Source: Pseudomonas sp. PSB18
GTDB taxonomy: Bacteria; Pseudomonadota; Gammaproteobacteria; Pseudomonadales; Pseudomonadaceae
DNA: 64,000 nucleotides
Assembly: GCF_014596565.1 (NCBI RefSeq)
Contig: NZ_NOIN01000008.1
Span: forward strand, 233,890-297,889
Reading direction: 5' to 3'
Shown here one piece after another: positions 57,947-64,000 of this stretch; position 1 is the stretch's first letter, and every line of letters begins with the position of its first letter. Position numbers and translations under genes: made by a program. The notes under the pieces were generated by a model. That model was not told where the DNA came from. It did no database searches and worked only from the letters and a program-made list of their open reading frames with translations.

Positions 57947-59761
57947 TCACAGTTGCGATTCCAGCGGCCCGCCCAGCACCTTGAGGTATTCCAGCAATGC
58001 CCAGCGTTCCTGCGGTTGCAGCAGGCGACCGATCACCCCGTTACCCTTTTCGCCGGCGCGGAATTCATGGCCGCTGTTGTGGTTGCCGGTGATCCGGGTG
58101 TCGAAGAGAAAACCGTTGGTAAAGGCTTCGGTGCGATACCCCAGGTGCCGGGGATCGTATTCGAAGTTGCCTTTATAGAAGGTGGTCGCTCGTTCGTCCT
58201 GGGGAGACAGCAACTGATAGATCGTCGGCACCGAGCCGTTATGCAGGAACGGTGGCGTGGCCCAGACGCCGGCCAGTGGCCGGGCCTTGTAGGCGCGCAG
58301 TTCACGCACACCGATGGGCAGGCCGAAGCCATCCATGGCCGGCCGCTCGACCGGGGTGACACCGGCGTCGCGGTAGGCGCGGTTCTCGACGAATGCCGTG
58401 ACGTAGGCCAGGCCCTTGGCGACCGAAACCTGGCTCAGGTCCAGCGGTTGTGTCGGGGTCGGGTGCAGTTGCACGTCCAGTTTCGCCAGTTCGGCCGGGT
58501 CCCATTGCAAGCTGGTCAAGTCGAAGCGGTGGTCGGCAATGTTATTGGCGGTGCCCGGATCGGTGCCGATTACCTTCACCGGCAGCATGTGCAGTTGCTG
58601 GACCGGTCTGTCGGGGCCCTGGACCACATTGGGCACATGGCAGCCGGCGCAGTTTTCGGCGAACAGCGCCCGGCCCTTGGCGGCGAGGGGTTTATCGATC
58701 GAGCCCAGTAGTGCTTCCGGCCACACCGGGGGTTTGAGCAACTGCAAGGTTTCTTCGATCGTGTGCAGATCGCGCACGCGTACGCTGGAGGGGTAGCGCG
58801 CGTCGCCCTGCAACGGCTTGCCCTGGGCATCGAAGAAATTCAGCGTGGCGCCCACACCCAGCGCTTCACCGACGTTGCGGGCCATTGGTTGTTGGGCCGA
58901 GCCGTTCCATTGCACCCAGTCGAAGGTCCAGATATCCCACAACTGCGGGTAATCCACTGGAGCGTCGGCGACTCGGTAATTCTTCGCCGAAATGGCGTCG
59001 CCGAAACTGGCATTGGCGATGCGCCCAAACGCGTCGGTGCGGCCAGGCCCTTCTTCGGTGGGGTAGAGGCCGCGGTGGGTGTCATTCCAGGCGACCCGCA
59101 GGAACGTATCCAGGGAGTCCTTGAATGCCTTGCGCAATGCGTCGTGTCGGGCATCGTCGTACTCCTGGCCCAGGACCTGACGGGCGAAGCGTTCGAATTT
59201 CCATGGGTTGTAATAGGTCGAGGCGAGGCTGGCGACCAATGCCTGTCCGAAACTGCCGCCGCGCAAGGTCGGCACGCTGGAGGGCAGGACGTGTTGCGCC
59301 GAGCCGCCGTCGATCCGGATCGCCTGGCCCTTGAAGCGCAATTCGCCGGTGTGGCAGGCGGCGCAGGTGATGTCCAGGAATTGTTCGGTGCTGCCCGGGT
59401 TCTGGTGTCGCGCAAAACCCACTGGAAGGTTACCAGGGTTCTCCTTCGAGGCTTTCTGCGCCGGATCGACGAGAAAGCCGAAACGCGCCAGGTATTCGGG
59501 CGAAGCGAAGCGCTGCTGCGAGAATGGCAGCTCGAGGGCCGTGAACCAGTCGTAGCGCAGGCCTTTGACCTGCGTCCCCTGGGGCGTGAAGTAATACGTC
59601 TGACGCTCGGCGGCGCTCCATTGATCCAGGTAGTGCACCTGTTCCACGGGGGTGTAGAACGGCAGGCGCGGATTGGCGACGTAATAAAGCACTACGGCCA
59701 CGGCGATCAATACCAGTACGAGGAGCAGCAGGAAAATGCGAGAGAGGAGGCGCACGGTCAC
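57947..59761 (-). CDS. di-haem cytochrome c, peroxidase/RoxA-like
   Basis: The 604-residue protein has an N-terminal anchor or signal (IFLLLLVLVLIAVAVVLYYVA) and two CxxCH haem sites: CAACH at 133-137 and CAGCH at 371-375. The large spacing (238 residues) and total length are unlike classic bacterial cytochrome c peroxidase (~350 residues) and fit the large di-haem family that includes RoxA-type dioxygenases. Whether it is a peroxidase or an oxygenase cannot be told from sequence. It is transcribed before the catalase gene, consistent with a shared peroxide role. Confidence 0.8.
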   Translation of the reverse strand: MTVRLLSRIFLLLLVLVLIAVAVVLYYVANPRLPFYTPVEQVHYLDQWSAAERQTYYFTPQGTQVKGLRYDWFTALELPFSQQRFASPEYLARFGFLVDPAQKASKENPGNLPVGFARHQNPGSTEQFLDITCAACHTGELRFKGQAIRIDGGSAQHVLPSSVPTLRGGSFGQALVASLASTYYNPWKFERFARQVLGQEYDDARHDALRKAFKDSLDTFLRVAWNDTHRGLYPTEEGPGRTDAFGRIANASFGDAISAKNYRVADAPVDYPQLWDIWTFDWVQWNGSAQQPMARNVGEALGVGATLNFFDAQGKPLQGDARYPSSVRVRDLHTIEETLQLLKPPVWPEALLGSIDKPLAAKGRALFAENCAGCHVPNVVQGPDRPVQQLHMLPVKVIGTDPGTANNIADHRFDLTSLQWDPAELAKLDVQLHPTPTQPLDLSQVSVAKGLAYVTAFVENRAYRDAGVTPVERPAMDGFGLPIGVRELRAYKARPLAGVWATPPFLHNGSVPTIYQLLSPQDERATTFYKGNFEYDPRHLGYRTEAFTNGFLFDTRITGNHNSGHEFRAGEKGNGVIGRLLQPQERWALLEYLKVLGGPLESQL

Positions 59762-60024
59762 ATCCTTGTTTTTTTGATACGCCCTTATGCCTCAGCGCCG
59801 CGCGGCCGGCAAGTGGCCATTATTTGCCGGCCGCGGCGTGCGGCGATAGGTCCCTGTAGGTAATAGATGACAGATGCTTCATCCGCACAGGATCAAAAAG
59901 CGTTTGTGGCACCTGAACTTATCCCCGGTTTTCGGCTCACATGCCGGTAGCCATTGGTCGTGGCGGCCTGATAAGCTCGCGGCTTTACTCGATTGCCCTT
60001 TAGGCGCATGAACAAGGAAATAGC

Positions 60025-60738
60025 ATGAAACAGCATCGGTTGGCGGCGGCGGTTGCCCTGGTTGGCCTGGTACTCGCAGGTTGCGATTCGCAGACCAGCG
60101 TTGAGCTGAAAACCCCGGCGCAGAAAGCTTCCTACGGTATCGGCCTGAACATGGGCAAAAGCCTGGCTCAGGAAGGTATGGACGACCTGGACTCCAAAGC
60201 GGTCGCCCAAGGCATCGAAGATGCCGTCGGCAAGAAAGAACAGAAGCTGAAAGACGAAGAACTGGTCGAAGCCTTTGCCGCACTGCAAAAGCGTGCCGAA
60301 GAACGCATGGCCAAGATGAGTGAAGAGTCGGCGGCTGCCGGCAAGAAATTCCTCGAAGAAAACGGCAAGAAGGCTGGCGTGACCACCACCGCTTCCGGCT
60401 TGCAGTATGAAGTGGTCAAGAAAGCTGACGGCCCACAGCCCAAGCCGACCGACGTGGTGACTGTCCATTACACCGGCAAGCTGACCAATGGCACCGTGTT
60501 CGACAGCTCCGTGGAACGCGGTAGCCCGATCGATCTGCCGGTCAGCGGCGTGATCCCGGGTTGGGTTGAAGGTCTGCAACTGATGCATGTCGGCGAGAAG
60601 TACAAGCTGTACATCCCGAGCGACCTGGCCTACGGTGCCCAGAGCCCGAGCCCTGCGATCCCTGCCAACTCGGTTCTGGTCTTCGACCTGGAACTGCTGG
60701 CGATCAAGGATCCGGCAAAAGAAGACGCAGCCAAGTAA
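60025..60738 (+). CDS. FKBP-type peptidyl-prolyl isomerase lipoprotein (Mip/FklB-like)
   Basis: The 237-residue protein has a lipoprotein signal (lipobox VLAGC, Cys20), an N-terminal helical dimerisation region (TPAQKASYGIGLNMGKSLAQEGMDDLD, with EKAKKQKLKD-type helices up to ~115) and a C-terminal FKBP domain (TDVVTVHYTGKLTNGTVFDSS, GVIPGWVEGLQLMHVGEKYKLYIPSDLAYG). It folds envelope proteins by prolyl isomerisation. A ribosome site (AGGA) lies before the ATG. A good terminator follows at 60754. Confidence 0.93.
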   Translation: MKQHRLAAAVALVGLVLAGCDSQTSVELKTPAQKASYGIGLNMGKSLAQEGMDDLDSKAVAQGIEDAVGKKEQKLKDEELVEAFAALQKRAEERMAKMSEESAAAGKKFLEENGKKAGVTTTASGLQYEVVKKADGPQPKPTDVVTVHYTGKLTNGTVFDSSVERGSPIDLPVSGVIPGWVEGLQLMHVGEKYKLYIPSDLAYGAQSPSPAIPANSVLVFDLELLAIKDPAKEDAAK

Positions 60739-60753
60739 TCGCGTCTCCTATAA

Positions 60754-60785
60754 CGACAACGCCTCGCTTATGCGGGGCGTTGTTG
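60754..60785 (+). terminator. rho-independent terminator after the FKBP gene
   Basis: AACGCCTCGC / GCGGGGCGTT stem with one mismatch and loop TTAT, 16-19 bp after the FKBP stop and followed by GTTGTTGC. The T-tract is interrupted, so strength is moderate. Confidence 0.7.
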
Positions 60786-60880
60786 CATCCGGGCGGCGGA
60801 AAATCCGAAAAAACCGAACGCACCTCGCAGACCGCAGTCATAGGCAATACAGGCGCTGCGCTAGACCCAGTCGGCCTGTC

Positions 60881-61011
60881 AAGTCAATGAAATATTGGGT
60901 TTTTTTATGTGAGTAAAAAACGCCCGATCTGAGCTCAGGCCTTATGAAACGGGGGCTTCAGCGGTGAAATGCAGCTCTGTTCACAAGGTTATCCACAATT
61001 TGTGTGGATAA
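60881..61011 (+). promoter_or_regulatory. AAGTCAATGAAA / DnaA-box module, copy B
   Basis: AAGTCAATGAAA (60881), then a hairpin GGGTTTTTTTATG .. GTAAAAAACGCCC, GAGCTCAGGCC, and at 60989-60997 TTATCCACA, a 5-nt spacer and the exact inverse TGTGGATAA (61003-61011). The module ends 20 bp before the YkvA start codon, so it overlaps the leader of that gene. Copy A is at 40958 with nearly the same spacing. Confidence 0.65.
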
Positions 61012-61031
61012 CATTTCAGTAGGAAGAAAAA

Positions 61032-61487
61032 ATGAAGGCACCGTGGAATTTTGCACGATTCCTGCCTTTGGCAGGACGGTTGCTGGCCCGTGGCCGCTTG
61101 CCGACGCTACTGTTTGCCGTCGCCCGCAAGGGAGCCCGGGAGGGCGGGCGGCTGGGGAGACTCAAGGACGATCTGCGTTTGTTGCAGGCGTTGTGCCTGG
61201 CTTACTGGCGCGGCGAATACCGGGCGGTCAGCGCCAAGTCGCTGCTATCGGTGGTGGCGGGGCTCATGTATTTCCTCAGCCCCCTGGATGCGATCCCGGA
61301 TCTGCTGCCGATGTTTGGCATGATCGACGATATCGCCGTACTGGCGTGGATCATGAAAACTCTCGATGACGAGCTCAGTGCCTTTCGCGCCTGGCGTGAT
61401 GCGCAGTCCCCCGACAAGCTCGCACGGGTCGAACGACTCCCCGATACCCCTCGACAACTTCAGCTCGAGGAACAGAAAAAGCCCTGA
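61032..61487 (+). CDS. YkvA-family (DUF1232) membrane protein
   Basis: The 151-residue protein has an Arg-rich N-terminus and the DUF1232/YkvA block LLSVVAGLMYFLSPLDAIPDLLP followed by MIDDIAVLAWIMKTL (~75-115), a short hydrophobic hairpin typical of the family. Function unknown. It directly follows the DnaA-box module, with AGGAAG before its ATG. The next gene starts 114 bp downstream. Confidence 0.82.
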   Translation: MKAPWNFARFLPLAGRLLARGRLPTLLFAVARKGAREGGRLGRLKDDLRLLQALCLAYWRGEYRAVSAKSLLSVVAGLMYFLSPLDAIPDLLPMFGMIDDIAVLAWIMKTLDDELSAFRAWRDAQSPDKLARVERLPDTPRQLQLEEQKKP

Positions 61488-61600
61488 TTCTGTTCGTTTC
61501 CATTCGGACGACCATCACCCCGCGACCTTAGCCGCCATTTAGGATTACACTTCCAAGGAAAAGGCTGACTCGCTAAGTGTCGTTGTCCTACGGGGTAGAG

Positions 61601-61942
61601 ATGGATATTCAGATAATCACACGCGACGGAGAGCCCGAGTACGCGGTTTTGCCGTGGGAGCAGTACCAGTCGTTGTTGAGGGCCGCAGGCATCCATCAAG
61701 CACCGCCGCAAGAGGCCTCGGCCCAACACGCGGCGGCACCGGACCAGATTCTTCCTGGCCTGGATCAATTACGCAGTTTGCGCGAAGGGAAGGGCATCGC
61801 CATCGAGGCGCTGGCCCGCACGGTAGGTATCAGCCCGTCTTATCTGGCCATGATCGAAAGCGGCGAGCGTCAGCCCGATGCTGCGATTCGGCGTAGTCTG
61901 GCCTGGGAATTGACGGTGCCGGGTTGGAGGGAAGGATCGTGA
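61601..61942 (+). CDS. XRE-type helix-turn-helix protein with an N-terminal antitoxin-like segment
   Basis: The 113-residue protein combines an N-terminal segment MDIQIITRDGEPEYAVLPWEQ, similar to the start of Phd/YefM-like antitoxins, with a C-terminal XRE HTH (LDQLRSLREGKGIAIEALARTVGISPSYLAMIESGERQPD, ~60-100). It probably binds DNA, perhaps its own promoter. The ATG at 61601 is preceded by a weak GGGGTAGAG; an extension upstream is possible. It overlaps the following gene by 4 bp (GTGA). Confidence 0.75.
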   Translation: MDIQIITRDGEPEYAVLPWEQYQSLLRAAGIHQAPPQEASAQHAAAPDQILPGLDQLRSLREGKGIAIEALARTVGISPSYLAMIESGERQPDAAIRRSLAWELTVPGWREGS

Positions 61943-62310
61943 GTGTACGTATCAGTCGGCAGCATTGGGATGGGTTGTTGGGCGAGTTGGACCAGGCGCG
62001 CCGCCAGCGCCATTTGTTGACGTATCGTGCCTTGCTGGAGCGTTTGCAACTGCCCAGCCCGGCCATGCAGACCCTGACCGCCGCCCTTGAACATCTGGCG
62101 GCGCTGGACGCTCGGGCCGAGCAGCCGTTGCGCAGCTCCCTGGTCATCAGCCAGGGCGCCAGCCGGTTGCCCCGCACCGGTTTCTTCGAGTGTGTGGAAC
62201 GCCTGGGGCGTTTTTCCGGCCCTTCCGATGGCGTGGCCGCCGCGTCCTGGCATGCTTCGGAAGTGGTCCGGGTGTTCGAGTATGAGTACCCGGAGTCGGC
62301 GGAGGCCTGA
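61939..62310 (+). CDS. conserved hypothetical protein, partner of the XRE gene
   Basis: A 123-residue protein starting with a GTG that overlaps the XRE stop, reading MSVRISRQHWDGLLGELDQARRQ in the N-terminal part and ending in GFFECVERLGRFSGPSDGVAAASWHASEVVRVFEYEYPE. No recognised domain, signal or membrane segment. The overlap makes co-translation with the HTH protein near certain. A toxin-antitoxin relation is possible but without sequence support for a toxin fold. Confidence 0.7.
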   Translation: MSVRISRQHWDGLLGELDQARRQRHLLTYRALLERLQLPSPAMQTLTAALEHLAALDARAEQPLRSSLVISQGASRLPRTGFFECVERLGRFSGPSDGVAAASWHASEVVRVFEYEYPESAEA

Positions 62311-62710
62311 TTGTTCTGACGGAGCCTGGCGCGGACCGGTTAAAGAAAAATTGGAAAAACCGGACGTTCTCAAGATTTTCCTGGCAGCTCAATAAAATTT
62401 GGGCGGCCAAGTCGAAATGAAGAGGTTTGCCTGGGCTCAGTTGGTTATGCGGCTGTAAATCGCGGGCGCTTCAGCAATTGACGCATGTGCTGAACAATAG
62501 CCGACGACTTTTTTTGCGGATTAAAGACCCATCGACTCCAAGGAGGCGATGGGTTTTCGCATTTAGCGAATCGCCCTACGCCCACTGCATCTTTCCCTGA
62601 CTTATTTCCTCAGCCATCCCCGGCAAAGTCTCGCGCTTCCTGAGTGCTGCGAGACGTTTGCCCATGTTCGACCGGTTTTCCCTGTTGGTCCTTGATCGCT
62701 TCATGCCTTG
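62311..62710. other. 400-bp gap before the Rhs gene
   Basis: No gene is supported. It contains the hairpin ACCCATCG/CGATGGGT at 62527-62558, and AT-rich sequence to its left. VgrG or PAAR/DUF4123 genes that often precede Rhs are not seen here. Confidence 0.4.
62527..62558 (+). terminator. rho-independent terminator
   Basis: The stem ACCCATCG / CGATGGGT with a 12-nt loop (ACTCCAAGGAGG) is followed by TTTT. It probably ends the XRE-hypothetical transcript and isolates the Rhs gene. Confidence 0.75.
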
Positions 62711-64000
62711 ATGGATCAGGTGCACCGTATCGAGCAGGAGCTCGACAGTTTCAAAGACACCCTTTCCCTATATCGCCAGCAACTGGAGCGCTGGTACGGC
62801 CGTGTGGCGGACCGGGCCAGCCAGGCGGCCGACCTGCCTTCGCTGATGGGCATGGAGCGGCTGATCCGCTTCGGTGACAGCACCACCGCGGTCAGCAGCG
62901 GCGACGACGATTTTCTCTCCACCGTCGTCCAGTGCCCCCAAGGCGGGGTGATGAGGATCGAGAGCAAGCTCGAGTCGGTGTACGACATTCCGCTGGGCGA
63001 CATCGTGGTGGATGTGGTGGCGGTGGACAGCGGCGAGATCACGCCAGTCACCCTGGATGCCCAAGGTCAAGGGATCTTCGAAGGGGTGGCAGGGAGGTCC
63101 TATCAGGTTCGTGTGCAGAGCGAAGTGTCATCTGCGCAGCTCAATAAGTTGTTTTCCTCCTACGATGGCCTGACCACGGAGCTGACAGATTGGCTGCGCG
63201 GCGAGTGGCAGGGGTTCAAGCCGCAGTGGGCGCAGCAATCCCTGGCCACCTCGGCAACTGCGGTGGGCAACGGCTTGCTCGCCGGCAGTTGGGCGGCAAT
63301 CGAAGGGGTATGGGACAGCCTCAACCTGCTCTCGGACATCCTCAAGGACCCCGGGCAGTTTGTTGACCGCCTGGGCAGCAGTGCCAGTCAGTTGATGACG
63401 CTGGCGCAGGACGCGCCGCAAGTGATGGCGAAGCTGCAGTTGCTGACCAGTGACGAAGCGACGCTGTGCCTGCTGGTTCGCACCGCCAGTCTCTGGCTGG
63501 AGATGTTGCCACCCAGTGAGATCGCCGGCGAAACGAGCGAAGCACTCTCGACGGTGGTGGTGCAGTTGCTGCTCGACCTGCTGATCGGCGTGGTGCTGAC
63601 CTTCGCCGGGGCGGGGGCCGGCATCGCTTATCTGGCGATGCGTCTGGCCAAGCACGGCGCAAGCTTGATGAATGCCGTACAGCGTTTTGTCAGCGCGATC
63701 TTTGCGGTCGTCAACGGTTTCATGGGCTACGTCGACCGTTACAAGACGGTGGCGGCGCGCGGCATTGCGGCCGGAGTAAAAAAAGGTCGGATGCAGCTGC
63801 GTTGGGATGCGCAACGCAACACCACGCTGAAAAAACACGAACCCCACGACGACGTCCCCGCCCAATCGAAAACCCCCAACGGTGACAGCGCCGACAGCGC
63901 GGCCCTGACCCGCACCGACGGCTGCCCGGTGTCGATGGTCACCGGCGAAGAACTGCTGACCCTGGAAGACGGCCGGCTCGATGGCCGGCTGCCGTTCGTC
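62711..64000 (+). CDS. Rhs-family polymorphic toxin, N-terminal part (3' end beyond window)
   Basis: An open frame runs from ATG 62711 to the window edge, 430 codons, with no stop. It starts MDQVHRIEQELDSFKDTLSL, has a helical domain with one or two hydrophobic segments (VVVQLLLDLLIGVVLTFAGAGAG, ~283-305) and ends in CPVSMVTGEELLTLEDGRLDGRLPFV, the DUF6531-type junction that introduces the Rhs YD-repeat shell. The toxic domain and immunity gene are expected further right. An in-frame stop at 62693 limits the start. Such proteins are usually delivered by type VI secretion. Confidence 0.85.
   Translation, partial: MDQVHRIEQELDSFKDTLSLYRQQLERWYGRVADRASQAADLPSLMGMERLIRFGDSTTAVSSGDDDFLSTVVQCPQGGVMRIESKLESVYDIPLGDIVVDVVAVDSGEITPVTLDAQGQGIFEGVAGRSYQVRVQSEVSSAQLNKLFSSYDGLTTELTDWLRGEWQGFKPQWAQQSLATSATAVGNGLLAGSWAAIEGVWDSLNLLSDILKDPGQFVDRLGSSASQLMTLAQDAPQVMAKLQLLTSDEATLCLLVRTASLWLEMLPPSEIAGETSEALSTVVVQLLLDLLIGVVLTFAGAGAGIAYLAMRLAKHGASLMNAVQRFVSAIFAVVNGFMGYVDRYKTVAARGIAAGVKKGRMQLRWDAQRNTTLKKHEPHDDVPAQSKTPNGDSADSAALTRTDGCPVSMVTGEELLTLEDGRLDGRLPFV

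Overview
The window is a 64 kb piece of chromosome from a fluorescent Pseudomonas (P. fluorescens group). The evidence is the gacS-cysM-rlmD-relA-mazG block, GacS with phosphorelay residues H294 and D717, the high GC content, and at least a dozen copies of the short palindromic REP elements typical of this group (GGGAGC(G/A)AGCCTGCTCGCGA type and GGCGAGGGGAT type). Most of it is ordinary core genome. Accessory or unusual spots are the cobalamin riboswitch, the duplicated tRNA pair around 55.2-56.6 kb and the Rhs gene that runs off the right edge.

Layout. 0-5.4 kb: end of ttcA, a DNA glycosylase, a minus-strand run of arsC-wrbA-DUF2069, a thioredoxin-like lipoprotein, two small linked minus genes and a D-lactate dehydrogenase. 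5.4-15.1 kb: the GacS hybrid sensor kinase, then cysM, rlmD, relA, mazG and a DUF2058 gene. 15.5-24.9 kb: purM-purN-DUF3108 on the minus strand, divergent from DUF2066-AI-2E transporter-hda, then two paralogous NlpC/P60 lipoproteins, an O-methyltransferase and a PQQ-type sugar dehydrogenase. 25.7-35.2 kb: a cobalamin riboswitch followed by ten tightly overlapping plus-strand genes (cobO, cobB, bluB, cbiB, cobD, cobQ, cobU, cobT, cobC, cobS) for the late adenosylcobalamin pathway. 35.3-39.8 kb: a MarR/MFS cassette with two matching operators, a tiny membrane ORF, a glutathione peroxidase and a FadL-type porin. 40-47 kb: a 0.9 kb region without genes, a Sel1-like protein, RmuC and a transporter-fused hybrid histidine kinase (CrbS/MxtR type). 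47-55 kb: TetR/MFS pair, cupin, TDT transporter, an MFS-acyltransferase fusion, a guanidinium exporter under a guanidine-II (mini-ykkC) riboswitch, a BASS transporter and rdgC. 55-56.7 kb: two almost identical tRNA-Val/tRNA-Asp pairs flanking an unknown ORF. 56.7-64 kb: membrane-anchored catalase-like and di-haem cytochrome genes, an FKBP lipoprotein, YkvA, an XRE/hypothetical pair and the N-terminal 430 residues of an Rhs-type polymorphic toxin.

Strongest unusual observations: (i) a 136-bp hairpin element with 14-bp terminal inverted repeats sits inside the aptamer of the cobalamin riboswitch; (ii) a recurring intergenic module (AAGTCAATGAAA, a T-run/A-run hairpin, then a convergent DnaA-box pair with a 5-nt spacer) occurs twice, 20 kb apart, with 108 and 107 bp between its first and last motifs; (iii) a REP pair supplies the last ~33 codons of CobB and leads directly into the start of bluB; (iv) the guanidine-II riboswitch carries an extra perfect 9-bp hairpin in its linker. 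No search or folding program was run; family names come from recognition of sequence motifs.
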